From positions 1 to 47,648 of the forward strand of contig DATBHZ010000126.1 in NCBI GenBank assembly GCA_036557185.1: a DNA stretch of 47,648 nucleotides, in the 5' to 3' direction. Of the stretch, positions 16,351 to 25,296 are shown piece after piece; the stretch's first letter is position 1; each line of letters opens with the position of its first letter. The notes below the pieces were generated by a model, which worked only from the letters and a program-made list of their open reading frames with translations, was not told where the DNA came from and did not search any database. The DNA is from DATBHZ01 sp036557185 (GTDB lineage: Bacteria; Actinomycetota; Acidimicrobiia; IMCC26256; JAENVU01). Both the position numbers and the translations under genes were made by a program.

Positions 16351-17799
16351 GTGCAGCTGCGCGAACTCCTCGGCGGCGTGGAGGTGCTCGAGCTCTCGGG
16401 CGACGCGCACGTCGACGTCGCCGACATCGTGCTCGACAGCCGGCGCGCCCATCAGGGTGCGCTGTTCTGTTGCGTTCCCGGAAGCCATTTCGACGGGCAC
16501 GATCTCGCGGCAGGTGCGGTCGACGCGGGCGCCGTGGCGCTCCTGACCGAACGGACCGTGCCCGTGCCAGTGCCGCAGGCGAGAGTGCGAGCCGTCCGGG
16601 AGGCGGTCGGACCGCTCGCGTCCCGCCTGCACGGCGATCCGTCGCGCGACCTGCGGGTGCTCGGCGTGACCGGCACGAACGGCAAGACCACGACGACCTA
16701 TCTCCTCGAAGCGATCACACGCGCGGCCCTGGAGCGCTCGGGGTTGATCGGTACGAGCGGCGCTCGCATCGGTGATGAGCCCGAGCCGCTGGACTTCACC
16801 ACGCCGGAGGCGCCGGACCTGCAAGCGCTCTTCGCGCGCATGCGCGATGCCTCGGTGCGCACGGTGGCCATGGAGGTGAGCTCGCACTCGCTGGCGCAGC
16901 GCCGGGTCGACGGCACGCACTTCGCAGTCGGGTGCTTCACGAACCTCTCGCGCGATCACCTCGATTTCCACGGATCGCTGGACGCGTACCTCGCGGCGAA
17001 AGCGCGTCTGTTCGACCTCAGCGAGCGGGGCGTGGTCAACATCGGCGACCCGGCCGGCGCGGAGCTCGTGGAACGGGCTGCGATCCCTCTCGTCTCGTAC
17101 GGAGCGTCACCGGATGCCGCGATCCGGATGCGCGACCTGAGCTCCGGCCGTGATGGCTCGTCGTTCGTGATCGAGCACGGTGGCTCCGAGTTCGATGTGC
17201 ACACTCCGCTCCTCGGTGTCTTCAACGCGGTGAACGCGCTTGCCGCAGCAGCCACGGCGCTCGTCGCGGGGTTCGACGAGCGGCCGATCGCCGAGGGCAT
17301 CGCGGGGATGGTCTCGGTTCCCGGCCGCTTCGAGCAGATCGACGGACGGCGCGGTTTCTCGGTCTTCGTCGACTACGCGCATTCACCGGGTGCCCTCGCG
17401 ACCGCGCTCGACACCGCGCGCGACCTCACCGATGGACGGGTGCTCGCCGTGTTCGGCTGTGGTGGCGACCGCGACCGCGACAAGCGGCCGGAGATGGGCG
17501 CGGCCGTCGGGGAGCGTGCCGATGTCGTCGTGCTCACCTCCGACAACTCGCGCTCGGAGGATCCGGCGACGATCGCCGCCGATGCCGCGCGGGGCCTCGA
17601 CGCGCGTGGGAGCAGCTACACCATCGAGCTCGATCGGAGGCTCGCGATCCGGACCGCGCTCGCCGAGGCGCGTCCGGGCGATGTGGTGATGATCCTCGGC
17701 AAGGGTGCCGAGCAGGGTCAGGAGGCCGCCGGCTCGGTCCAACCCTTCGACGACCGTACGGTCGCTCGCGAAGAGCTCGAGGCGCTCGCGTGCAGCTGA
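16351..17799 (+). CDS. murE: UDP-MurNAc-L-Ala-D-Glu ligase MurE (probably meso-DAP adding)
   Basis: A 482-residue Mur ligase that adds the third amino acid of the stem peptide in the cytoplasm. P-loop GVTGTNGKTTTT (105-116); carbamylated lysine in YLAAKARLF (K217); C-terminal domain with DYAHSPGAL. The amino-acid selectivity motif reads DNSR (398-401); enzymes using meso-diaminopimelate have DNPR, so Arg is kept while Pro is replaced by Ser. Meso-DAP is therefore likely. GTG at 16351 has GGAGAGG 5 nt upstream. The open frame reaches back to 16303 without a better site. It overlaps murF by 10 nt. Confidence 0.95.
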   Translation: MQLRELLGGVEVLELSGDAHVDVADIVLDSRRAHQGALFCCVPGSHFDGHDLAAGAVDAGAVALLTERTVPVPVPQARVRAVREAVGPLASRLHGDPSRDLRVLGVTGTNGKTTTTYLLEAITRAALERSGLIGTSGARIGDEPEPLDFTTPEAPDLQALFARMRDASVRTVAMEVSSHSLAQRRVDGTHFAVGCFTNLSRDHLDFHGSLDAYLAAKARLFDLSERGVVNIGDPAGAELVERAAIPLVSYGASPDAAIRMRDLSSGRDGSSFVIEHGGSEFDVHTPLLGVFNAVNALAAAATALVAGFDERPIAEGIAGMVSVPGRFEQIDGRRGFSVFVDYAHSPGALATALDTARDLTDGRVLAVFGCGGDRDRDKRPEMGAAVGERADVVVLTSDNSRSEDPATIAADAARGLDARGSSYTIELDRRLAIRTALAEARPGDVVMILGKGAEQGQEAAGSVQPFDDRTVAREELEALACS

Positions 17800-19196
17800 C
17801 GGCGGCGTGGGCCGCCGCGCGCACGGGTGGTGTCGTGGCGAACGAGCGCAGCGCGGAGGCGTCGGATCAGAGCGCCGTCGCGCAGGGGGTGTCGTTCGAT
17901 TCGCGCTCCATGAGGGCGGGGGAGGCGTTCATCGCGCTGCGCGCCGAGCGGGACGGGCACGACTTCGTGGCCGATGCGCTCGCGCGCGGGGCACCGTTCG
18001 CGATCGTCGAGCGCGTGCCGGACGGCTTGGAAGGCGATGCGCTCGTCGTGGTCGACGACTGCTATGCGGCGCTTGCTGCGCTCGCGAGCGCAGCTCGCGC
18101 CGAGCTCGAGGGAGCGACGGTGATCGGCGTCACGGGCTCAGTCGGCAAGACGTCGACCAAGGACATGATTGCCGCAACCCTGGGCTCGTCGAAGAAGGTG
18201 CACGCGAGCCGTGCGTCCTTCAACAACGAGATCGGCCTCCCGGTCACGCTCATCGGGACACCGCCCGGCACGGAGGTGGTGGTGCTCGAGATGGGCGCCC
18301 GCTTCGCGGGCAACATCCGGCACCTCTGCGCCATCGCGCGGCCGTCGATCGGCGTCATCACGAACATCGGGCTCGCGCATGCGGAGCATCTCGGCGGCCC
18401 GGAGGGAATCGCACGCGTCAAGGGCGAGCTGCTCGAGTCGCTCCCGAGTGACGGCCTCGCGGTCGTCGACGCGGACAGCGACCAGGCGCAGTCGCTGCTC
18501 GCGCGCACGAGCGCGCGCACGATCAGCGCGGGCGTGGCGGCCGGCGCCGACGTCCGGATCCTCGCTCTCGAGGTGGACGACGACCTGCACGCGACGTTCG
18601 ACCTGTCGACGCCGTGGGGTCCCGTTCCGGGCGTGCGGCTCGGTGTGCGCGGTGCGCACCAGGCGGCGAACGCCGCGAAGGCCGCCGCGGTGGCGCTGTC
18701 GTCGGGGGTCACGGCAGCGCAGGTCGTGGACACCTTGAGCCGGTGGTCGGGCGAGGGGCTCCGGATGGAGCTCATCCGCACGAATCGAGGCTTCACGGTG
18801 CTCAACGACTGCTACAACGCGAGCCCGAGCGCCGTGGCCGCGGCGATCGACGCGCTCGAGCGTCTCCCGGCGAGCGGACGGCGCATCGCGGTGCTCGGCG
18901 AGATGCTCGAGCTCGGGGACATCGGACCGGACGAGCACGCGCGTGTCGGCGCACTGGCCGCCGAGCACGGCGTCGATCTGCTCGTCGCCGTCGGCGAAGG
19001 CGCGGCTCCGGTAGCGGCCGAGGCCGAGGGTGCCGGCGTGGCGGTGCGCCGCGCCGCGGACGCGGGTGAAGCGGTCGCGCTGCTCGCCGAGACCGTTCGG
19101 CCTGGAGACGTCGTGCTGGTCAAGGCGAGCCGCGCGGTCGGCCTCGAGCAGGTGGCGCGCGCGCTCGCCTCCGACGAGCAGGAGCCTCCGAGTTGA
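17790..19196 (+). CDS. murF: UDP-MurNAc-tripeptide D-Ala-D-Ala ligase MurF
   Basis: A 468-residue Mur ligase that attaches D-Ala-D-Ala to the UDP-MurNAc-tripeptide. The N-terminal UDP-binding domain has VSFDSRSMRAGEAFIAL, the central ATPase P-loop is GVTGSVGKTSTK (113-124) and FNNEIGLPVTL is characteristic of MurF. The C-terminal domain includes NDCYNASPSAV. Length is normal. GTG at 17790 overlaps the end of murE by 10 nt; the mraY start overlaps its stop by 4 nt. All three genes should be translated from one message. Confidence 0.95.
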   Translation: MQLTAAWAAARTGGVVANERSAEASDQSAVAQGVSFDSRSMRAGEAFIALRAERDGHDFVADALARGAPFAIVERVPDGLEGDALVVVDDCYAALAALASAARAELEGATVIGVTGSVGKTSTKDMIAATLGSSKKVHASRASFNNEIGLPVTLIGTPPGTEVVVLEMGARFAGNIRHLCAIARPSIGVITNIGLAHAEHLGGPEGIARVKGELLESLPSDGLAVVDADSDQAQSLLARTSARTISAGVAAGADVRILALEVDDDLHATFDLSTPWGPVPGVRLGVRGAHQAANAAKAAAVALSSGVTAAQVVDTLSRWSGEGLRMELIRTNRGFTVLNDCYNASPSAVAAAIDALERLPASGRRIAVLGEMLELGDIGPDEHARVGALAAEHGVDLLVAVGEGAAPVAAEAEGAGVAVRRAADAGEAVALLAETVRPGDVVLVKASRAVGLEQVARALASDEQEPPS

Positions 19197-20242
19197 TCGC
19201 CGCGCTGATCGGTGTTGCGGGTGCCTTCCTGGTGGCGGTGCTCGGCACGCCGTTGCTCATCAGAGTCCTCCGAAACCGCAAGATCGGGCAGCAGATCCGC
19301 GCCGACGGGCCGATCGCCCACCCGCACGAGGCGAAGGCGGGCACACCGACGATGGGCGGGATCGCGATCATCGGCGCCGCGTTTCTCGGCTACCTCGCGG
19401 CCCACATCCGGACCGAGGCGATCAAGTTCGCGGACACGGCGCTCGCGCTGTGGGTGCTCGTGCTCGGGCTGGCCGTCGTCGGTTTCGTCGACGACTACCT
19501 CGGGGTCCGTCGCGCTCGCAACCTCGGTCTGCGCAAGCGCGGGAAGACCGTCGGGGTGCTCCTCGTCGCGGTCGTGTTCGCATGGGCCGCGCTGAACGTC
19601 ATCCATGTCTCGACACATCTCTCGTTCACGCAGACGATGGGAGTCGACCTCGGGCATTGGGGATGGTTCGTCTTCGCGGTCGCCGTCATCTATGCGAGCG
19701 CGAACGCCGTGAACATCACGGACGGGCTCGACGGTCTCGCCGCGGGATCCGCCGCGCTGGTGTTCGCCGCGTACGTGGTGATCGCGTTCACGCAGTTCCG
19801 CCACTTCTCGATCTACCACTTGCCTCGTGCCGGCGCGATCGACGTCAGCGTCGTCTCCGCCGCGCTGATGGGCGCGTGCATCGGCTTCCTGTGGTGGAAC
19901 GCACCGCCAGCGCGCTTGTTCATGGGCGATACAGGGGCGCTCGCGCTCGGCGGCTCGATGGCGGGCATGGCGCTGCTGACCCACACCGTGCTCCTGCTCC
20001 CGATCATCGGCGGCCTCTATGTGCTCGAGACGCTGAGCGTGATCGCGCAGGTGATCTCGTTCCGCGGCTTCGGGCGCCGCGTGCTGCGCATGTCCCCGAT
20101 CCACCACCACTTCGAGGTGCTGGGCTGGCCGGAGTCGACGATCATCGTGCGCTTCTGGATCCTCGCGGGCCTGGCCATGGCCCTCGGTCTCGGCTTCTTC
20201 TACGCCGACTTCCTCCGCAGCGGCTCGGGAGCGCTCGGATGA
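19193..20242 (+). CDS. mraY: Phospho-MurNAc-pentapeptide transferase MraY
   Basis: A 349-residue polytopic membrane enzyme, about ten helices, that transfers phospho-MurNAc-pentapeptide to undecaprenyl phosphate and makes lipid I. The conserved cytoplasmic motifs are present: AKAGTPTMGG, FVDDYLGV with the paired aspartates, NAVNITDGLDGL, FMGDTGALALGG with the third aspartate and SPIHHHFE. The start is TTG at 19193, overlapping the murF stop (TTGA), and the hydrophobic first helix follows at once (AALIGVAGAFLVAVLGTPLL). Its stop is overlapped by the murD ATG (ATGA). Confidence 0.96.
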   Translation: MIAALIGVAGAFLVAVLGTPLLIRVLRNRKIGQQIRADGPIAHPHEAKAGTPTMGGIAIIGAAFLGYLAAHIRTEAIKFADTALALWVLVLGLAVVGFVDDYLGVRRARNLGLRKRGKTVGVLLVAVVFAWAALNVIHVSTHLSFTQTMGVDLGHWGWFVFAVAVIYASANAVNITDGLDGLAAGSAALVFAAYVVIAFTQFRHFSIYHLPRAGAIDVSVVSAALMGACIGFLWWNAPPARLFMGDTGALALGGSMAGMALLTHTVLLLPIIGGLYVLETLSVIAQVISFRGFGRRVLRMSPIHHHFEVLGWPESTIIVRFWILAGLAMALGLGFFYADFLRSGSGALG

Positions 20243-21606
20243 TCGAGGGTGCGCGCGTGCTCGTCGTCGGTCTCCGCACGACCGGGCTCTCGACGGCACG
20301 GATGCTCGCCGCGCGCGGGGCCACGGTCACGGTTGTCGAGGACGCGCCCGGCGCGCCCGGCTACGCCCGCCGAGTCGAGGCGGTGCGCGCGACTGGAGCG
20401 CAGCTGGTCGAATCACCGGCGCCCGACGATTGGGCCGCGCTCGTCGCCGAGTCGACGATGGTCGTGCCGAGCCCCGGTGTGCGGCCGGTCCATCCGGTGT
20501 ACGAGGCGGCAGCTGCCGCCGGGACACCCGTACGGGGCGACATCGATCTCGGAGTGGCGCTCGCGACCGTCCCGGTCGTGGCCGTCACCGGCACGAACGG
20601 GAAGACGACCGTGACGACGCTCGTCGCTTCGATGCTCGAGGAGTCCGGGATCGCCGCGCTCGCGACCGGGAACATCGGCTCGGGTGTGCTCGACGCGATC
20701 GAAAGCGACGTCGACGTGCTGGTGGTCGAGGTGTCGTCGTTCCAGCTGCACGCCACGACGGCTTCGTTCCGGCCGCGCGTTGCCGTCCTCCTCAACATCG
20801 CCCATGACCACATCGATTGGCACGGGTCGTTCGAGGCCTATGTGGATGCGAAGCGTCGCGTGTTCGAGCACCAGGGGCCTGACGACGTGCTGGTGTTCAA
20901 CGCGGACGATCCTGTTGTCGGCGACCTCGCTCGCAGTGCACCCGGACGGACGGTCGCGTTTGCGAGCGAGGCAGCCGCAGGCACAGCAGGCGTCCGCGAC
21001 GGGGAGCTGCTGGCACCGGACGCCACGGCCCTTGCCACGATTCGGGAGCTGGGCCCGCTCGGCCCGCAGGACCTCGCGAACGCAGCAGCTGCGGCTGCGG
21101 CGTCAATACAGGTCGGCGCGACGCCCGACGGGATCCGAAGCGCGCTGATGAAGTTTCCGAGGCTCCACCACCGCGTCGAGCTGGTCGGCAAGGCTGATGG
21201 GGTGTCGTACGTCGACGACTCGAAGGCGACGAACCCGCACGCCACCTTGGCCGCGCTCGCGGGCGTCGATTCCGCCGTCCTGCTCGCGGGTGGTGACGCC
21301 AAGGGTGTGGACCTCGCGGTGCTCCGCGAGGCAGCCGGTCACGTGCGGTCGGTGGTGGCCATCGGCGCGACACCGGAGCTCGTGGAGGCGGCGTTCGCCG
21401 GCGCAGTCCCCGTCGCGCGTGCGGCCTCGATGCACGACGCGGTCCGGATGGCAGCAGCCCGCGCGGAAGCGGGAGACACGGTGCTGCTCTCACCGGCGTG
21501 TGCCTCTTTCGACTGGTACGACGGCTACGAGCAGCGTGGTGACGACTTCCGCCACGAGGTGGAGACCCTGACAGGAGCGGACGCCGAGCGGGAGCGGAAG
21601 AGGTGA
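20239..21606 (+). CDS. murD: UDP-MurNAc-L-Ala D-Glu ligase MurD
   Basis: A 455-residue Mur ligase that adds D-glutamate. N-terminal dinucleotide-like fold (RVLVVGLRTTGLSTARML), P-loop VTGTNGKTTVTTL (about 117-129), EVSSFQL, the HxDHxxxHG-like region NIAHDHIDWHGS, and YVDDSKATNPHATLAAL in the C-terminal domain. Length and domain order are typical. The ATG at 20239 is fixed by the ATGA overlap with mraY. The frame is open far upstream inside mraY, but that part is shadow. Its stop overlaps the ftsW GTG by 4 nt. Confidence 0.96.
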   Translation: MIEGARVLVVGLRTTGLSTARMLAARGATVTVVEDAPGAPGYARRVEAVRATGAQLVESPAPDDWAALVAESTMVVPSPGVRPVHPVYEAAAAAGTPVRGDIDLGVALATVPVVAVTGTNGKTTVTTLVASMLEESGIAALATGNIGSGVLDAIESDVDVLVVEVSSFQLHATTASFRPRVAVLLNIAHDHIDWHGSFEAYVDAKRRVFEHQGPDDVLVFNADDPVVGDLARSAPGRTVAFASEAAAGTAGVRDGELLAPDATALATIRELGPLGPQDLANAAAAAAASIQVGATPDGIRSALMKFPRLHHRVELVGKADGVSYVDDSKATNPHATLAALAGVDSAVLLAGGDAKGVDLAVLREAAGHVRSVVAIGATPELVEAAFAGAVPVARAASMHDAVRMAAARAEAGDTVLLSPACASFDWYDGYEQRGDDFRHEVETLTGADAERERKR

Positions 21607-22784
21607 GTGTCGCGGCCGGGCGGCTCGGCACGAAGGCAGGAGGGTCGTCACGCCTGACCGCTCTGCGCGCGCGGTGGCGCGCGGCGGGCGACGTCCGCAC
21701 GACGAACTCGACGCTGCTCGTGCTGGTGGTCGGCGTCCTGAATGTGATCGGCCTCGTGATGGTGCTCTCGGCGTCGACGGTCCAGTCGCTCGACGCCACG
21801 GGGAGTGCCTGGTGGATCTTCGAGCGCCAGTTGCTGTGGACCGGGCTCGGCGTGCTCGGTTTCGTGCTCGCGGCACGCATCGACTACCGCAGGTGGCGTC
21901 GCGCGGCGGTGCCGCTGCTGCTCGTCGCGATGGCGTTGCTGCTCGTCGTGCTCGTGCCGGGGATCGGCATCTGGGTCGACGGCTCCCGACGGTGGCTCGG
22001 ATTCGGGAGCTGGCGCCTGCAACCGAGCGAGCTCGCCAAGCTCGGAGTGCTCGTGTTCATCGCCGATCTCCTGACGCGGCGCGACCACGAGCTCGATGAC
22101 TGGCGCCGCGTCCTGCGGCCGTCGCTGCTCGCGCTCGCCGGTGTCTGCGCCCTGGTGATGCTCGAGCCCGATCTCGCGTCGACGATGGTGATCGCGTTCG
22201 TTGCCGCATGCGTGCTGATCGTCGGCGGGGTGCGCCTCAGGCACCTCGCACCGATCGCCGCCGCCGGCGTCGCGCTCGTCGCCGCCTTCGCGCTGCTGGT
22301 CCCCTGGCGCCGCGCGCGCATGCTCTCGTTCCTCGATCCGTGGAACAGCGCGTCGCACTCCGGATACCAGGTCACGCAGTCCCTCATCGCCCTGGGCCAC
22401 GGCGGCCTCACCGGGGTGGGCCTCGGCGCTGGGCGCGCCAAGTGGGACTTCCTGCCGGCCGCGCACACCGACTTCATCTTCGCGATCATCGGCGAGGAGC
22501 TCGGTCTCCTCGGGTGTGCGCTCGTGATCGGCCTGTTCATCGCGATCGCGGTGCTCGGCGTGCGTACGGCCTTCCGCGCGCCGGACAGGTTCGGGACGCT
22601 CCTCGCCGGAGGGATCACGGCGTGGATCGTCGGCCAGGCGGTGATCAACATCGGTGCAGTCGTCGGGGTCCTGCCGGTCACCGGCGTCCCGCTCCCGTTC
22701 GTCTCGTTCGGAGGCACAGCCCTCGTCTTCACGATGGTGGGCGCCGGCCTCCTGGCGAACGTCGCGCGCCAGGGAACGGCGTGA
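21603..22784 (+). CDS. ftsW: Septal peptidoglycan glycosyltransferase FtsW
   Basis: A 393-residue SEDS-family protein with about ten membrane helices that polymerises lipid II at the septum, working with FtsI. Typical motifs: WVDGSRRWLGFGSWRLQPSE (extracytoplasmic loop and helix), EPDLASTMVI, the long loop with SGYQVTQSLIALGHGG and GEELGLLG, and VLPVTGVPLPFVSFGGTALV near the end. The N-terminal 35 residues are basic and cytoplasmic. The GTG start overlaps the murD stop and the stop overlaps the murG start, each by 4 nt. Confidence 0.95.
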   Translation: MSVAAGRLGTKAGGSSRLTALRARWRAAGDVRTTNSTLLVLVVGVLNVIGLVMVLSASTVQSLDATGSAWWIFERQLLWTGLGVLGFVLAARIDYRRWRRAAVPLLLVAMALLLVVLVPGIGIWVDGSRRWLGFGSWRLQPSELAKLGVLVFIADLLTRRDHELDDWRRVLRPSLLALAGVCALVMLEPDLASTMVIAFVAACVLIVGGVRLRHLAPIAAAGVALVAAFALLVPWRRARMLSFLDPWNSASHSGYQVTQSLIALGHGGLTGVGLGAGRAKWDFLPAAHTDFIFAIIGEELGLLGCALVIGLFIAIAVLGVRTAFRAPDRFGTLLAGGITAWIVGQAVINIGAVVGVLPVTGVPLPFVSFGGTALVFTMVGAGLLANVARQGTA

Positions 22785-23896
22785 GCTGTACCCGAGGAGG
22801 GACGTTCGCGATCATCGCGGGCGGTGGCACCGGCGGTCACGTGTACCCGGCGATCGCGCTCGCCGACGCGCTCGCGGCGCGCGGGCACGATCGCACGACG
22901 CTGCGGTTCATGGGCGCGCAGCGCGGTCTCGAGGCGCGGGCGGTGCCGGCCGCCGGCTACGGCATCGATCTGCTCGGGACCCGCGGGCTCCAGCGGTCGA
23001 TGACCCTGAAGAACCTCGTCCGCAACGCCACACTGCCCTTCGTCCTCGCGCGGGCGGTGCGCCGAGCGATCGGGATCCTGCGCCGTCTGCGCCCGAAGGT
23101 GCTCGTCAGCGTCGGCGGGTATGCCTCCGTGCCCGGAGTGCTCGCGGCGAAGGCGTGCCGTGTTCCGATGGTCGTGCACGAGCAGAACGCGATCCCCGGG
23201 CTCGCGAACCGCGCGGCAGTCGCGCTCGGTGCGCGTGCTGCGGTCTCCCTTCCCGGAACCGCGTTGCGCGGCGCGGTCATCACGGGCAACCCCGTCCGGG
23301 CCGCGGTGGCGCAGGTGCGGCACGAGCCCGACGAAGGCCATGCCGAGATCGCGATCTTCGGTGGCAGTCTCGGCTCGGCGGTGCTGAACGATGCCGCGCT
23401 CGACCTTTACGACCGGTGGCGGGCGCGCGACGACGTGTCGATCCACCACATCGCAGGTCCCCGCAACTTCGCGGCGACCCGGTCGCGTCTCGCGGCACTT
23501 CGCAAGCCGGACGACGCGCTGCGCTACGAGCTCGTCGAGTACGAGCAGGAGATGGAGCGCCTCTATGCGCGCTCGACGCTCGCCGTCTGCCGGGCAGGCG
23601 CCGTGACCGTCGCCGAGCTCGCGGCAGCCGGCGTGCCCTCGGTGCTCGTGCCGTGGCCGGGCGCCGCGGAGGACCACCAGACGGGCAACGCACAGGCCAT
23701 GGCCGGCGCCGGGGCAGCAGTCGTGATCCGCGACGACGAGTGCAGCGGGGCGCGCCTCGCCGGGGTGGCCGGAGACCTGCTCGCGGACGCCGGCCGGCTC
23801 GCGCGGATGAGCGCGGCCGCGCAGTCGGTCGGGCGGCCCGACGCTGCGGACCGTCTCGCCGATCTCGTGGAGGAGGTGGCGGGTGCCACCGCCTGA
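22781..23896 (+). CDS. murG: UDP-GlcNAc:lipid I N-acetylglucosaminyltransferase MurG
   Basis: A 371-residue GT-B glycosyltransferase that converts lipid I to lipid II on the inner membrane face. Lipid and acceptor loop GGGTGGHVYPAIALADAL, then SVGGYASVPGVLAAK and VHEQNAIPGLANR. The donor domain has FGGSLGSAVLND and CRAGAVTVAELAAAGVPSVL with the AEDHQTGNA segment. GTG at 22781 overlaps the ftsW stop. An AGGAGG seen at 22795 lies inside the gene, with no start codon at the right distance. The 3' end overlaps murC by 14 nt. Confidence 0.95.
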   Translation: MSCTRGGTFAIIAGGGTGGHVYPAIALADALAARGHDRTTLRFMGAQRGLEARAVPAAGYGIDLLGTRGLQRSMTLKNLVRNATLPFVLARAVRRAIGILRRLRPKVLVSVGGYASVPGVLAAKACRVPMVVHEQNAIPGLANRAAVALGARAAVSLPGTALRGAVITGNPVRAAVAQVRHEPDEGHAEIAIFGGSLGSAVLNDAALDLYDRWRARDDVSIHHIAGPRNFAATRSRLAALRKPDDALRYELVEYEQEMERLYARSTLAVCRAGAVTVAELAAAGVPSVLVPWPGAAEDHQTGNAQAMAGAGAAVVIRDDECSGARLAGVAGDLLADAGRLARMSAAAQSVGRPDAADRLADLVEEVAGATA

Positions 23897-25295
23897 GCCG
23901 GGTCGGCCGCTCGACCTGTCCGTGGCCAGGCGCCTCCACATCGTCGGCGTCGGCGGCGCGGGGATGAGCGCGTACGCGGCGATCCTGGCCGAGCTCGGGC
24001 ACCGCGTCACGGGTTCCGACCTGCGCGAGCACCGTCGTTTCGAGCGGCTCCGCCTGCTCGGCGTCGAGTGCCTGGTGCCGCAGCGGCCCGGCAACGTCAC
24101 CGCCGATATCGAGGCCGTCGTGGTCAGCTCCGCGATCCCCGAGCACAACGTCGAGGTCGTGGCCGCGCAAGCACTCGACATCCCGGTCATCTCCCGTGCC
24201 GACGCGCTCGCGGGGATCGTCGCCGCGCGGCGGGGCATCGGGATCGCGGGGACGCACGGCAAGACGACGACCGCGTCGATGCTGACGCTCATGCTGCGCG
24301 CCGCCGGGCTGCGTCCCAGCTTCCTCATCGGCAGCGAGTTGAACGAGGTGGGTACGAACGAAGGCCTCGGAGAGGGGGAGTGGCTCGTCGTGGAGGCCGA
24401 CGAGAGCGACGGCACCTTCCTCCGCCTGCCGCTCCAGGCAGCCGTGCTGACCAACGTCGACAACGACCACCTCTGGTACTGGGGCGGCATGGCCGAGCTC
24501 ACCGACGCGTTCGTGCGGGTCGCCCACGGTGTCGACGGCCCGGTCGCACTCTGCATCGACGACCCCTTGTTGGCGAGCCTCGCTCCGGAGCTTGCGGGAG
24601 CCGTCTCGTACGGGTTCGCGCCCGACGCGCGCTATCGGGCGAGCGACTACGAAGGCGGCCCTCGCGGCTGCTCGTTCGTGCTGAGCCGTGACGGCGAGGA
24701 GCTCGGGACCCTGCGGCTCCCCGTCGTCGGACGGCACAACGCGCAGAACGCAGCGGGTGCCGCCGCACTCGCGCTCGAGCTCGGCGCCGGCCTCGGGTCG
24801 ATCCGCCGCGCTCTGGCGGCGTTCGGCGGTGTGGCGCGTCGCTTCCAGCATCGTGGCGAGCGCGACGGGGTCGCGATCGTCGACGACTACGCGCTCCTTC
24901 CGCCGGAGGTGCGCGCGACGATCCGCGCTGCGCGGGAGTCGGGGTATCGCAAGGTGGTCGCGGTCTTCCAGCCGTTCCGCTATGCGCGCACCGCGGTCAT
25001 GTGGCAGGAGTTCGCCGACGCGTTCGAGGGCGCCGACCAGGTGATCCTCACCGACGTCTGCGGCTACCACGAGCAGCCGATCCCCGGCGTCACGGGCGAG
25101 CTGCTCGTGAGGGCCGTGCTCGACGCGCACCCCGCCACCGAGCTCGCGTACTTCCCGCACCGCAAGGAGCTCGCAAACCTCGTCCCGCGCTTCGCCCGCG
25201 CGGGTGACGTCATCCTCACGCTCGGCGGCGGTGACATCACCACCCTCCCGGACGAGCTGCTCGCCGGTGCGCGCTCCGAAGCGACGGACGCGTGA
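23883..25295 (+). CDS. murC: UDP-MurNAc-L-alanine ligase MurC
   Basis: A 470-residue Mur ligase that adds the first L-alanine to UDP-MurNAc. Motifs: HIVGVGGAGMSAYA near residue 19, P-loop GIAGTHGKTTTASML, VEADESDGTFL, NVDNDHLWYW. One deviation: the segment usually written DDYxHHPxE reads DDYALLPPE, with Leu at 338-339 in place of two histidines. The fold otherwise looks complete. GTG at 23883 is preceded by GGAGGAGG at about 23870 and overlaps murG by 14 nt. In most bacteria this gene is also followed by murB or ftsQ, as here. Confidence 0.94.
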   Translation: MPPPEPGRPLDLSVARRLHIVGVGGAGMSAYAAILAELGHRVTGSDLREHRRFERLRLLGVECLVPQRPGNVTADIEAVVVSSAIPEHNVEVVAAQALDIPVISRADALAGIVAARRGIGIAGTHGKTTTASMLTLMLRAAGLRPSFLIGSELNEVGTNEGLGEGEWLVVEADESDGTFLRLPLQAAVLTNVDNDHLWYWGGMAELTDAFVRVAHGVDGPVALCIDDPLLASLAPELAGAVSYGFAPDARYRASDYEGGPRGCSFVLSRDGEELGTLRLPVVGRHNAQNAAGAAALALELGAGLGSIRRALAAFGGVARRFQHRGERDGVAIVDDYALLPPEVRATIRAARESGYRKVVAVFQPFRYARTAVMWQEFADAFEGADQVILTDVCGYHEQPIPGVTGELLVRAVLDAHPATELAYFPHRKELANLVPRFARAGDVILTLGGGDITTLPDELLAGARSEATDA

Positions 25296-25296
25296 G

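Noticed and set aside
22795..22800. AGGAGG just inside murG, hinting at a later start
   Set aside because: No ATG, GTG or TTG follows at a usable distance in frame, and the conserved P-loop begins there; GTG at 22781 is kept.
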